A program made the position numbers and the translations under genes. 56,625 nucleotides of DNA, taken from contig PJAB01000034.1 of assembly GCA_002887195.1 (NCBI GenBank), positions 1-56,625 of the forward strand, in the 5' to 3' direction. The stretch comes from Chrysochromulina parva. Its lineage: Eukaryota > Haptophyta > Prymnesiales > Chrysochromulinaceae. A model generated the notes under the pieces. The model was given only the letters and a program-made list of their open reading frames with translations, was not told the origin of the DNA and searched no databases. Numbering within the stretch: the stretch's first letter is position 1; the number at the start of each line of letters is the position of its first letter. Below are positions 1-8,812 of this stretch, piece after piece.

Positions 1-120
1 CCCCCCCCCCCCCCCCCCCCCCCCCCCCACCCCCCCGCCCCCCACTCCCACCTACCCTCCCCCCCCCCCCCCTCCCCTTCCCCCCCCTCCCTTTCCCTCC
101 CCCTTCCCCCCCCCCTCGAA
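1..120. repeat. C-rich low-complexity edge of the window
   Basis: Almost pure C with occasional T/A. It contains long uninterrupted C runs and could be genuine simple sequence or an assembly-edge artefact. The frame of the following gene is open through it, so it may encode polyproline. Confidence 0.7.
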
Positions 121-2718
121 GGTGGGGCGCCATGGGCTTCCCGGTCGAGCCGCTCAGGGAGCAGCTCAGGGAGCACGGCGAGCAGCGCGGCGGCGGCACC
201 GGGGAGCACGGCGAGCGGCTCGGCTGCGCCAACTGGTGGCTCGCGCGCGCCGCCGCCTTCCGCCGCCCCCCCCTCTGCCGTCTGCTCTGCCACCGCCCCC
301 CCCTCTGCCGCCCCCACCCCCTCTGCCGCCCCCACCCCCTCCGCCGCCCCCACCCCCTCCACGAACCCCGTGAAGCCACTCCGGCGGAAGTTTGTCATCT
401 CCTCGGACCCACCAAGCGCGCCACGCCCGCCGAAGCCGCCCACGACAACGCGACTGCCCACACAGCAGCAGCAGCAGGCGCAGGCGCAGGAGCAGGCGCA
501 GAAGCTCGCGGCACAGGAGGCCGCCGAGGAGCAGGAGGCCATGGCGAAGCTTGAGCAAGTCGAGGCCGAGCTGCGCGCAGAGAAGCAGAGGCGAAGGCAG
601 GAAAAGCAGCAGCAGCAGCAGCAGTTGAAGCTCGGCGCTGGCTCAGTGGGCACGCCGAAAGCGGCCATGTCGATGCTCCTGTCCGCCTTGGAAGCGCGCC
701 TTGACGCGATGGTGGAGGAGCGAGCGCTGCTGCAGATGCACAATGGGATGCTGCGCGAGTGGCTCGGGGCAACCATCGCTCCCGCCTCGCTCCACTCGTC
801 GCGTCCGCCTTCCGATTTGTCGGGGGCGCCGTCGGGGGTGCCAACCCCGCGCTCCGACTCGCAGCCGCCGTCGCGCCCCCCCGGATGCGTGCACCCGGCG
901 GCAGGCGGTGGCGGCGGCGGCGGCGGCGGCTCGCCGGGGGGCTCAAGCGCCGGCATCGGGACAGGTACCGGTAACGGCGCCGGGCAGGTGCCAGGCGGCG
1001 CGCCAATGCTCGTGGGCCCGGGGGGTGGCGGCGGCGTCGTTGGCGCCAACATGATGATGCAAGCCTACGGTGGTGATCTGCAATTGCCGACTTTCGTGGC
1101 GGGAATGGCAGCTCACCAGCAGGCGCCGCAGCCGCAGCTGTATGCAACGCAGCTTTATGCACCGCAGTCCATGGCACCGCCAACACAGCAGCAGTCGATG
1201 GCGACGCCGCAGCCCCAGCCACCAATGCAGCCGCCGCAGCCGCAGCCGCAACCGCAACCGCAGCCGTTGTTGCAGCCGCCGCCACAGCAGCAGCGGCCGA
1301 TGCAGCAACCAACGCTGCCGCCTATGCAGCAGCCGCCGCCACTTGTTGTGGTTCAGCCGCCGCCACAGTGGGCTCAGGTGGTGCCCTCGCAGCCTATGGT
1401 GCAGCAGCAGCAGCAGCCTAGCGCGCCCCTCGAGTATTGGCAACCGCCCTCTCAGCCGCCGCCGGCGGCACCGCCGCCACAGCAGCCGCCGCAAATGCAG
1501 CCGCTTGCCGCCGCCCAAGTGCAGCCGCCGTCAATGCCGGAGCCGTCAATGCAGGAGCCACCATTGCAGGAGCCGCCAACGCTGCCGCCCCAGCCACAGC
1601 AGCCGCCCATGCAGCCGCCCATGCAGCCGCCGCCGCCACAGCAGCAGTCGCCGTCGATGCAGCAACCAGCGCTGCCGCCGCCGCCGCAGCAGCAGCCTAG
1701 CGCGCCCCTCGAGTATTGGCAACCGCCCTCTCAGCCGCCGCCGCCGCAGCAGCAGCAGCCGCCGCCGATGCAGCAACCAACGCTGCCGCCTATGCAGCAG
1801 CCGCCGCCACTTGTTATGGTTCAGCCGCCGCCACAGTGGGCTCAGGTGGCGCCCTCGCAGCCTATGGTGCAGCAGCAGCAGCAGCCTAGCGCGCCCCTCG
1901 AGTATTGGCAACCGCCCTCTCAGCCGCCGCCGGCGGCGCCACAGCAGCCGCCGCAAACGGCGGCGCCACAGCAGCCGCCGCAAATGCAGCCGCTGCCAAT
2001 GCAGCCACCGCCAACGCAGGAGCCGCCACCACAGCCGGCAACGCTGCCGCCGCAGCCGCAGCAGCCGCCGATGCAGCCGCCGCCGCAGCAGCAGCCACCG
2101 CCGATGCAGCAACCAACGCTGCCGCCGCCACTTGTTATGGTTCAGCCGCCGCCACAGTGGGCTCAGGTGGTGCCCTCGCAGCCTATGGTTCAGCAGCAGC
2201 AGCAGCCTAGCGCGCCCCTCGAGTATTGGCAACAGCCCTCTCAGCCGCCGGCGCCGACGCCGCCGCCAGTGCAGCAGCCGATGCCGCAGCCGCCGCCGAT
2301 GCAGCCGCCGCCGCCACAGCAGCAGCCACCGCCGATGCAGCAACCAACGCTGCCGCCTATGCAGCCGCCGCCGCCACTTGTTATGGTTCAGCCGCCGCCA
2401 CAGTGGGCTCAGGTGGTGCCCTCGCAGCCTATGGTTCAGCAGCAGCAGCAGCCTAGCGCGCCCCTCGAGTATTGGCAACCGCCCTCTCAGCCGACATCGG
2501 CGACGGCGGCGGCGGTAGCGGTTGTGCAGCCGCCGCCGCCACCAACTCAGCTGCCGCCTCCAGCGCTGCCGCCGCCACCCATGCAGCAGCTGTTGCAGCA
2601 GCCGCCCATCCCCATGCAGCCGCAGCAGCAACCCCAGCCTGCAATTCTTAGTGCAGTGACTGTCGTGCAGCAGCAGCCATTACAGTCGCAACAACCGTCG
2701 TCGTGGATGCCTCAGTAG
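1..2718 (+). CDS. Pro/Gln-rich low-complexity protein, 5'-partial
   Basis: The frame ending at TAG 2716-2718 is open to the left window edge and has no ATG before the conserved-looking part, so the true start lies outside or in an upstream exon. From about position 370 the protein shows a Gln/Glu/Lys-rich coiled coil (about 470-640), then a short leucine-zipper-like helix (about 665-760, L/L/R/L/N/L spacing as in bZIP zippers, but no clear basic region), a Gly-rich linker (about 900-1050) and a very long Pro/Gln/Met tail. The tail has five copies of a unit containing SAPLEYWQ and four of LVxVQPPPQWAQV. Such tails are typical of scaffold or transcription-coactivator proteins, but no function is recognised. 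Introns near the 5' end are possible. Confidence 0.5.
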   Translation, partial: PPPPPPPPPHPPAPHSHLPSPPPPSPSPPSLSLPLPPPLEGGAPWASRSSRSGSSSGSTASSAAAAPGSTASGSAAPTGGSRAPPPSAAPPSAVCSATAPPSAAPTPSAAPTPSAAPTPSTNPVKPLRRKFVISSDPPSAPRPPKPPTTTRLPTQQQQQAQAQEQAQKLAAQEAAEEQEAMAKLEQVEAELRAEKQRRRQEKQQQQQQLKLGAGSVGTPKAAMSMLLSALEARLDAMVEERALLQMHNGMLREWLGATIAPASLHSSRPPSDLSGAPSGVPTPRSDSQPPSRPPGCVHPAAGGGGGGGGGSPGGSSAGIGTGTGNGAGQVPGGAPMLVGPGGGGGVVGANMMMQAYGGDLQLPTFVAGMAAHQQAPQPQLYATQLYAPQSMAPPTQQQSMATPQPQPPMQPPQPQPQPQPQPLLQPPPQQQRPMQQPTLPPMQQPPPLVVVQPPPQWAQVVPSQPMVQQQQQPSAPLEYWQPPSQPPPAAPPPQQPPQMQPLAAAQVQPPSMPEPSMQEPPLQEPPTLPPQPQQPPMQPPMQPPPPQQQSPSMQQPALPPPPQQQPSAPLEYWQPPSQPPPPQQQQPPPMQQPTLPPMQQPPPLVMVQPPPQWAQVAPSQPMVQQQQQPSAPLEYWQPPSQPPPAAPQQPPQTAAPQQPPQMQPLPMQPPPTQEPPPQPATLPPQPQQPPMQPPPQQQPPPMQQPTLPPPLVMVQPPPQWAQVVPSQPMVQQQQQPSAPLEYWQQPSQPPAPTPPPVQQPMPQPPPMQPPPPQQQPPPMQQPTLPPMQPPPPLVMVQPPPQWAQVVPSQPMVQQQQQPSAPLEYWQPPSQPTSATAAAVAVVQPPPPPTQLPPPALPPPPMQQLLQQPPIPMQPQQQPQPAILSAVTVVQQQPLQSQQPSSWMPQ
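1303..2505. repeat. Coding macro-repeat in the Pro/Gln-rich protein
   Basis: Imperfect tandem units of roughly 200-470 bp, each ending in the peptide SAPLEYWQxPSQP (copies near 1418, 1696, 1888, 2209 and 2456). Four also carry LVxVQPPPQWAQVxPSQPMVQQQQQ. The DNA copies are nearly identical, which indicates recent expansion or gene conversion. Between them lie CAG/CCG trinucleotide tracts. Confidence 0.85.
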
Positions 2719-2775
2719 GGAGGCTTAGTTTGTTTGTACAGTTTGGCATGTGCGAAAGTGTGCGCTTCGAGTGTT

Positions 2776-2805
2776 TGGGTGTCGATTATAAACATTGGCT
2801 GTGAA
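2776..2805 (-). repeat. 30-bp dispersed repeat, copy 1
   Basis: Reverse complement of the sequence at 20905-20934 with one difference (A for T at position 20). It lies 58 bp after the stop of the Pro/Gln-rich gene and about 65 bp before the proposed RPP3 start. Confidence 0.85.
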
Positions 2806-2871
2806 CAGAGCGCCGATAAGAGACGGTCGCGGTGCGACACGTGCCGCCCGCCCCGGCGTCTTAATATTACA

Positions 2872-3290
2872 ATGGTGCGCACGGAGCCCTGACGGTCGCG
2901 GCAGGCCTGTGCGCAGATAACCGTCGGCCTGTGAGCCACTCGCCTGTGCGCCGCAGCATCTGCGTTCAGCTCGTGATCGGAAGCACTCGATGTTCCCTGC
3001 CATTCACATTGTGCTCTCACACGTTGCGCCTCTGTGCTCTCTCACCCTCAGCCGACACCGGGCGTGTACCAGTTCAAGGTCGACGTAGGAACGTTCTCGG
3101 CCTCGCCGTATGGCGGCGATACGGCCATGGAGGGCATGGAGGATGTCTCCGCGGGCAGCCTGTACGAGCTCGAGGCGGCGCTTTACAAGGCGTGCGCTGA
3201 GAAGTCTGGCATCGCAACCTACAACTACCAGTGCGATCTGGTGAAGCCGGGTGTCGCGCTTTTCACCGCGTGCATCGGCACCGCCAAGAT

Positions 3291-3326
<36 letters not shown>

Positions 3327-3550
3327 CGCGGCGCCTGCGGCGGCCGCGCCGGCGGCGGCGGCGAAGGCGGCAGCGCCTGCGGCTGCGGCCAAGGCGCCGG
3401 AGCCCGAGGAGGAGGAGGAGGCTGCTGGCTTCGTACGTCGCGCCACCTCGAAGCGCCGCTGCCCACGCCGTCTCTTTAGCTGCCGCGCCCGCTTTCTCTT
3501 CTCATCGAGTGACTGCTCGTCTCTCCTGTTGGCAGGACCTCTTCGATTAA
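2872..3550 (+). CDS. RPP3: 60S acidic ribosomal protein P3 (three exons)
   Basis: Exon 2 (3052-3432) encodes VYQFKV near the start, then GSLYELEAALYKAC, a short stretch ending in LFTACIG, a run of 13 Gly, an Ala-rich hinge and an acidic tail. This order matches the P-protein family, specifically P3. Splicing 3433-3535 (GTACGT...GGCAG, 103 nt) joins AAGF to DLFD-stop, giving the P-protein terminal motif (family consensus GFGLFD or GFDLFx). The proposed exon 1 is only the ATG at 2872-2874, followed by GTGCGC. That intron (2875-3051) ends in a pyrimidine-rich CTCTCTCACCCTCAG, and an intron right after the start codon is common in ribosomal-protein genes. Predicted size is 132 aa, normal for the family. 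It acts in the ribosomal stalk that recruits elongation factors. The family call is solid; exon 1 is inferred. Confidence 0.83.
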
Positions 3551-3739
3551 GAACGCTGGCAGCAAAACCACGTTGGGGGAGTGGCCCTTTCTCTTGTGTG
3601 CGTGAGACTGCGGTTGCACGAGATACAGACGTAGCGGTTGCATATTCTGTTTTTTTCTCTCTAATTTTGTGATTGACACGTGACACGCGTGCAGCCGGCC
3701 CGCGAGCGCAGCCCGATCCCGTGAACAGGTTCCTCGACC

Positions 3740-4972
3740 ATGCTGGCGGGCGGCTCTTCATGGCCAGCGCGCGCCACGGCTAGGCTGCTGTGCATCATGA
3801 GCGCGGCGTCGACAGACGACTCGCCAAACAAGGTGTCTGCGAATCCGTTGCCCACGGCTGAGTACTTCGCGGAATACGGGCAGCTGTATGACCACGTGGG
3901 CATGCTCCAAGATGAGCAGCGCATGACCGCGTATCACGATGCGATCAAGCTCAACGCGGAGCGTCACTTTAAGGGCAAGGTGGTGCTCGACCTCGGGGCC
4001 GGCACGGGCGTGCTCTCGATATGGGCGGCGCAGGCAGGTGCAAAGCACGTGTACGCAGTGGAGGCGACTGACGTGGCCACGCACGCGGAGAAGATGGCGG
4101 AGGCGCACGGCTTCGGCTCGGTGATCACCGTGCTGCGTGGCCGCATGGAAGAGCTCGAGCTGCCGTGCAAGGTGGATGTGCTCCTCTCCGAGTGGATGGG
4201 CTACTTTTTGCTGCGCGAGTCGATGGTGCAGTCGGTGCTGCTTGCGCGCGACCGCTGGCTCGCGCCAGGCGGCGTCATGTACCCTTCCTCGGCGCGGCTG
4301 CTCGTCGCCGCGCTCGATGATCCGCCCTTTGTGCCCTCGCGCCACAGCGAGGTCGAGCGCCACGTGGCCGATTGGGATGTGCTCGCGTCTGACATGTCCA
4401 CGCGCTACGGCCTCAGCCTCCAGGCGCTCGCTCCGGCGTGGCGGGCCGAGCAGGAGCAGTACACGTTCCGGCAAGCGTGGCAGGGCCTCGTGCCCGAGAG
4501 CGCGGGCATCGGCGAGCCGCAGGTACTCCTCGATGTGGACATGGGCACGGTCCAGAACGATGAGCTCTTTGGGTGGAGTAGCACAGTACAGATCAGTGAG
4601 GCGACGCCCGAGACGCCCGTTACGGCCCTCGTCGGCTGGTTCGACGTGCGCTTCTGCGCGGGGCTGCCGGAGGGCGCCGAAGGCTGCGTGACGCTCGACA
4701 CGTCGCCCACGGCGGCGCCCACCCACTGGGCACACACGACCGTACCGTTGCAGCCGCCGCTCACCACGCCGACGGTCGGCGTGCGCCTGACGCAGAGCAC
4801 GCGCTCGCACCACGATCTCAACCTTACGCTCAGCTACGATGCGGGCGCGCCGCCGGAGCGCGTGGGCGCGAGCTTCGCCATCACGGCCGAGTTTCGGGGC
4901 ACGCACGCGCGCAGCGGCGAGGCAGGTGTGGCGCCCGCGGACGGCTTTGCGTACGATGATGATGCTGCTTGA
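3740..4972 (+). CDS. PRMT10: Type I protein arginine methyltransferase, PRMT10-like
   Basis: SAM-dependent arginine methyltransferase. Residues about 80-95 carry motif I (VLDLGAGTGVLS), followed by VYAVEAT. The double-E loop SEWMGYFLLRES is at about 150-162, and the DRWL..GGVMYPS segment after it is the form seen in plant PRMT10. A THW loop (PTHWAH) is near 327 and the beta-barrel dimerisation region fills the C-terminal half. All catalytic landmarks look intact. Two ATGs are possible: 3740 (410 aa) and 3797 (391 aa, MSAASTDD). The extra 19 residues are not conserved-looking, so the second may be the real start. Expected to be cytosolic/nuclear. It follows RPP3 on the same strand and the gene is intron-free. 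Confidence 0.87.
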   Translation: MLAGGSSWPARATARLLCIMSAASTDDSPNKVSANPLPTAEYFAEYGQLYDHVGMLQDEQRMTAYHDAIKLNAERHFKGKVVLDLGAGTGVLSIWAAQAGAKHVYAVEATDVATHAEKMAEAHGFGSVITVLRGRMEELELPCKVDVLLSEWMGYFLLRESMVQSVLLARDRWLAPGGVMYPSSARLLVAALDDPPFVPSRHSEVERHVADWDVLASDMSTRYGLSLQALAPAWRAEQEQYTFRQAWQGLVPESAGIGEPQVLLDVDMGTVQNDELFGWSSTVQISEATPETPVTALVGWFDVRFCAGLPEGAEGCVTLDTSPTAAPTHWAHTTVPLQPPLTTPTVGVRLTQSTRSHHDLNLTLSYDAGAPPERVGASFAITAEFRGTHARSGEAGVAPADGFAYDDDAA

Positions 4973-5171
4973 TCGGCTTCGGCTTTCGCGGCATCGCGGG
5001 GTTCTGCGGTGAGATAGCTGCAAATATATTACAATTCATGCCTGACATGTAGACCCCGGCTCACACACATCAGTTCGCGGTCGTGTGTGCCGCTGGCCAA
5101 GGCTCAGCACTTGCATGCGACACGAGCATCCACTACATCGCAAAACAGTCCATTGAGATACGCAGAGGGTC

Positions 5172-5784
5172 CTAGAACTTGTTGAGGTCGATCTCGTACT
5201 TCTTGGCAGTCTCATCCAGCCCCAGCTTGCGGATAGTGCGCAGCGTCGAGGTGGCCACCTTCAGGCGCACGAAGCGGTCGAGCTCCTTCGAGAACAGGCG
5301 CTTCGTCTGAAGGTTGGGCTCCTGCAACCGGGCCCACTTCTTGTTGGAGAAGCTGACGCGGTTGGCGTTATTCGAGCGTTTGCCGGTGATGTCGCAGATT
5401 TTGCTCATCTGCTCACAGCAGCACGAGCAGGTCAGCAGTGTGCACCCAGTGCGTGTGCGGCGTGAGGCATGGCGGTGCCAGCCTGGATGGAGTTTGGCAG
5501 GCTCAGCCTCCGAGAAGCACGCTGCGAGTAGCATGTGCTGCCAGATGCAGAGCGCCGACCCGACGGCGCCCGCGCCGCCTGACGGCAGTGCATTCGCAGG
5601 CGTCCAGCTCAAGAGAGCCTTCCAGAGAGCCGCCGTGTTTGGAAAAGAGGGCAGCGCGCACCTGGATGGAGTCCGCAGCGCAGCGCGAGACAGCCGCCTG
5701 CGAAGCAGGCCGCAGCAGCGGCGCAGCCTGGAAGCCGGCCGCGACGCCGAGCAGCAGCAGCAGTGTCTTGACAACGCGAGCCAT
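5172..5784 (-). CDS. rpl28: Plastid 50S ribosomal protein bL28 precursor (two exons)
   Basis: Exon 2 (5408-5172) gives the complete bL28 domain, from MSKICDITGKRSNNANRVSFS to an acidic KYEIDLNKF end. Exon 1 (5784-5662, 41 codons) begins MARVVKT, then a Leu-rich signal peptide and AAGFQAAPLLRP, i.e. Phe close to the predicted cleavage site followed by a Ser/Ala/Arg transit-like stretch. That is the bipartite presequence used for complex plastids. The proposed intron 5661-5409 starts GTGCGC, ends GTGCTGCTGTGAGCAG and keeps phase 0. The donor is a choice: exon 1 stays open further, so a longer leader is possible. Mature protein about 78 aa, normal for bL28. It is divergent from the TPR gene at 5921 with only 136 bp between start codons. 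Confidence 0.85.
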
Positions 5785-5920
5785 GGCAAGGAATGTGGAC
5801 TGCACTCGTCGCGATCTCGAGATTTCCCACAGGAAGTTCAACGGTGCCCTCGTTGCGTTCACGCAAGAACCTTACTAAATACATTTAGCGCGACGGGCGT
5901 GAAGGTGGAGAGATGCGTGC
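5785..5920. promoter_or_regulatory. Bidirectional promoter, bL28 / TTC23-like
   Basis: 136 bp separate two divergent ATGs, so both promoters and both 5' UTRs must fit here. An AT-richer patch near 5870-5888 (ACTAAATACATTTAG) stands out from the GC-rich surroundings. No TATA box can be assigned with confidence. Confidence 0.5.
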
Positions 5921-7531
5921 ATGGTGAGGGATCCAGATTTCGCGGCTATTATGGACGCGCTCACCGCCCTTGCTCCACCCGCGGAGCAGCTCACGCACCT
6001 GTCCGCGCGCGCCGAGTCCCTCCTATCCGGGAGCCCGCCGCGCCTGGAGGAAGCCGTCGAGCTGCGGCAACACTGTCTCGCGCTCGCGCAGCTCGCGTGC
6101 CGGGACGACTCTGCTCAGCTCGCACGCGCAGCGGCCGACCTCGGAGCGGCCTACCTGCAGGCCGGGCATTTTGCGGCGGCCGCGCGTCACGCCGCGAACG
6201 CCGAGAGTCTGCTGTTCCAGACGGCGCAGCCCGAGCCGTCGCTGCACGCGCACATTCTCGTCACGCTCGCGACCGCGCTCGCCGACAGCCATGAGCACGC
6301 ACGGGCACTCGAGTGCTTCCCGCGCGCGCTCGCGCAATCGGAGAGCGCCTTTGGCAAGCGCCATCTGTCGACATGTCCGATGCTGCGCGCCTTCGCGCGG
6401 CTCGCCGCCGCACGTAACCCGCCCGACTTTGCCCGCGCAACGCAGCTGCTCGAGACAGAGCGACGCATCCGGCTTGAGCATGCGAGCGAAGACGAGGTGA
6501 GCGCGCCCGCCGACGTTCGTGCGCAGCTTGAGCTCACCCAGCTCGACCAGGAACGTGCCATCTTGCTGCTGCGCCACGCGAAGCATCTCGATCAACGCGC
6601 GGCCCACGCCGCCGGCCCCGCCAGCGCTGGCGCCATCGGACGCGGTGGAGGCAAGGCCGGTGCTTGCGCGAGTGCGGGCGCGCGGCCCGCCTCGACGCGT
6701 GAGCGGCCAATGCCACTTCAGCCGCAGCAGCCGCAGCAGCCGCAGCAGCCGCAGCAGCCGCCGCAGCAGCAGCTTGCGAAGCATCGGCGCGCCGGCGGCG
6801 GATCCGCTCACGGCGGCGCTCACGGCGGCGACGTTGGCGGCGTTCTGATCGAGATGAGTGCCTCGGAAATGGTCGCACTCGCCACCCGCAAGAGGCAAGA
6901 GGCTGCCGAGCTGCTGCGCTCCGCCGCGGACGCTGCGAGGCCGAGCGAGACAGTTGCTCAGGCGCGGCGGCTCGACAGGCTCGAGGAGGAGGCAGCGGAC
7001 GTGGCAGAGGAGGAGGAGGAGGAGGAGGAGGAGGAGGAGGTCGAAGGAGATTCGGACGAGGCGAGGAGCCCAACAGAGGCGCGGCTCGCTGTGCAGCTCG
7101 CCGCCGCGTACGCCGAGCTCGAGCAATGGCACGACGCCGAGCGCTCCTACCTTCGCGCGCTGCCGTATTATGAGCGCTCCCGAGGCCATGCAGACGAGAC
7201 CGTCGTTTCGCTGTGGGTCGAGGTGGCAGCGCTCCGGATGCGTCGGCGAGCGTACTCGGCGGCGGCGCGAGACCATGCGCACGTGCTCGAGATGCAAAAA
7301 GTGCTCCATGGGCCGAGGGCCGCCGAGCTCATCCCAACGGCCGAGCGGCTGTGCAAGGCGCACGTGCTCATGCGCCAGTGGAGGGAGGCGCGCGAGGCGC
7401 TGAGCTTCGTGTTCGAGCTCGTGTGCGAGCGGCATGGGCGGGAGCATCGCGAGGCCGCGCGCGTCGCTGACGTGCTCAAGTCGCTCGACAAGTACGCCGG
7501 CCCCGAGAGCGCGGAGGAGCTTGCCAACTAA
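5921..7531 (+). CDS. TPR protein, TTC23-like
   Basis: 536 aa of helical repeats. The N-terminal 110 residues (PAEQLTHL... EAVELRQHCLALAQL... AYLQAGHFAAAARHA) align by eye with the start of TTC23/TTC23L, tetratricopeptide proteins of the primary-cilium base linked to the EvC zone. A Gly/Ala and (PQQ)n linker lies at about residues 225-300 and a poly-Glu run at about 362-378. A second TPR group (about 385-525, with LEQWHDAERSYLRALPYYER and WREAREALSFVF) follows. The split of the TPR array by low-complexity linkers is typical of this genome. Kinesin-light-chain-like TPR proteins are the main alternative. Assignment to the family is moderate; TPR itself is clear. Confidence 0.68.
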   Translation: MVRDPDFAAIMDALTALAPPAEQLTHLSARAESLLSGSPPRLEEAVELRQHCLALAQLACRDDSAQLARAAADLGAAYLQAGHFAAAARHAANAESLLFQTAQPEPSLHAHILVTLATALADSHEHARALECFPRALAQSESAFGKRHLSTCPMLRAFARLAAARNPPDFARATQLLETERRIRLEHASEDEVSAPADVRAQLELTQLDQERAILLLRHAKHLDQRAAHAAGPASAGAIGRGGGKAGACASAGARPASTRERPMPLQPQQPQQPQQPQQPPQQQLAKHRRAGGGSAHGGAHGGDVGGVLIEMSASEMVALATRKRQEAAELLRSAADAARPSETVAQARRLDRLEEEAADVAEEEEEEEEEEEVEGDSDEARSPTEARLAVQLAAAYAELEQWHDAERSYLRALPYYERSRGHADETVVSLWVEVAALRMRRRAYSAAARDHAHVLEMQKVLHGPRAAELIPTAERLCKAHVLMRQWREAREALSFVFELVCERHGREHREAARVADVLKSLDKYAGPESAEELAN

Positions 7532-8061
7532 GTGATGTAGCGATGTACCCAAATAAGGACGGCGCCTTCGAACGCGACGCAAAGCGTGCGTGACCCAAAT
7601 AGCCCCCATTGAAGCTTTATTGTAACCCCATTTAATTCCCAAACAAGTGTAGGGTTGGGGCCTAATAAACATGCAAACTATCGTTATGGTGCGCGCGGCG
7701 TGACGCGGCGCGGGGACGTCCGGGTTCTATTCCGCCGAGACAACCCGCTTTGACCGGACGGAAAAGCGAACGCGGGCGAGCGAGTGCGGATCGAGCACAT
7801 GCAGCTGCAACCATTGGCATCGCATGCTGCACGCACCTGCAGAGTGTAAAACTCTACCTTCACCCTTGCGGATCTGCGTTTCGTTCTTTGCGCTCTATCG
7901 ACTATCCTTGCGCTCTGATGCTTGATCGCGCTATCGACCTATTCTGGCGCTCCGGTACCGTATCTCGGTGATCTCAATCTGCCTGCTTTTCTTACTGAAG
8001 GTCTCCGAGCGGATCACGGCCGAAACACGCGTCCTCGGCCGCTCGCCCAGATCTGCGTCTC
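7532..8061. other. Gene-free interval between convergent genes
   Basis: Holds the 3' ends of the TTC23-like gene and of the minus-strand frame ending at 8062. No RNA gene or conserved frame is seen. A pyrimidine-rich stretch lies at about 7855-7950, with a short CGGTACCG palindrome near 7954. Confidence 0.5.
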
Positions 8062-8682
8062 TCAGATCCAAGTAGTCCCAAAGCCCATGCCGGTCAGCGA
8101 TCTCAAGCTGAGCGTGGAGACGTCGTCGTCGGTAGGAAGACGCTGAGCGGCCACATCCAGCCGGTCGGCCGAGGTGGCGGCGTTAAGGGGAGCCTCCCCG
8201 CTGGGAGAGGAGCCCTTCTCGGCGTCCGAGAAGGTCTCATCGCCGTAGACCATGGTCGCCTGGTTACTCTCCTCCCCGGACTCCTCGCTGCGAGCCTCGT
8301 CCTCCTCCTCGTCGTCGTCGCGGCCGCTCTCGAAAGCCTCCCGATAGCGATCCGGCGACTCGAGCAGCGCGTACAACTGACGCGGCATGCCGAACTCGAA
8401 CTCGCTGAACCGCTTGCGCAGCTGCGTGACAGCGGCCTTGGCGCGGGCGGCTGCCGAGGCCGCGGCAGCCGCCGAGGCCGCGGTCACCGCGTCGATGGGC
8501 TCAATGTACTTGCCACTCTCATCAAATATCTCTGCATGGCTCTCGGGCTCGACGTCGTCAAACTTTTGGGCACCTGCCCATAAGGCATTCGGAGGGACTT
8601 CAGAGGTCGAATCAGAGGTCCCATCAGAGGTCCAATCAGAGGTCCAATCAGAGGTCATCAGAGGTCCAATCAGAGGTCCCAT
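8062..8682 (-). CDS. Hypothetical acidic protein or displaced C-terminus of the CRAL-TRIO gene
   Basis: 206 aa from an ATG that itself lies in a minisatellite. After 25 residues of repeat-encoded Trp/Ser/Asp units comes unique sequence: KFDDVEPESHAEIFDESG, an Ala-rich helix, then QLRKRFSEFEFGMPRQLYALLESPDRYREAF and an acidic Ser/Glu tail ending GFGTTWI. No family is recognised. The upstream ORF on the same strand stops at 8762 inside the same repeat but in another frame, so the two may be one gene split by repeat slippage or by an unseen intron. Codon use and low-complexity style match the neighbours. Confidence 0.45.
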   Translation of the reverse strand: MGPLIGPLMTSDWTSDWTSDGTSDSTSEVPPNALWAGAQKFDDVEPESHAEIFDESGKYIEPIDAVTAASAAAAASAAARAKAAVTQLRKRFSEFEFGMPRQLYALLESPDRYREAFESGRDDDEEEDEARSEESGEESNQATMVYGDETFSDAEKGSSPSGEAPLNAATSADRLDVAAQRLPTDDDVSTLSLRSLTGMGFGTTWI

Positions 8683-8812
8683 CAGAGGTCCAATCAGAGG
8701 TCATCAGAGGTCCAATCAGAGGTCCTATCAGAGGTCCAATCAGAGGTCATCAGGGGTCCAATCAGAGGTCATCAGGGGTCCTAGTCAGGGGTCCAATCAG
8801 AGGTCCATCAAT
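8600..8812. repeat. Minisatellite based on AGAGGTCCAATC
   Basis: About seventeen units of a 12-bp repeat with 10- and 11-13-bp variants (CAGAGGTCATC, CAGAGGTCCCATC, CAGGGGTCC). Because unit lengths are not all multiples of three, the array moves between frames. It holds both the stop of the 1339-aa ORF (8762) and the first ATG of the next frame (8682). Confidence 0.9.

Noticed and set aside
395..1312. Long antisense ORFs opposite the Pro/Gln-rich gene
   Set aside because: GC-rich trinucleotide repeats keep several frames open; the antisense products are Arg/Ala/Leu runs without structure. The same reason rules out opposite-strand ORFs across the whole window.
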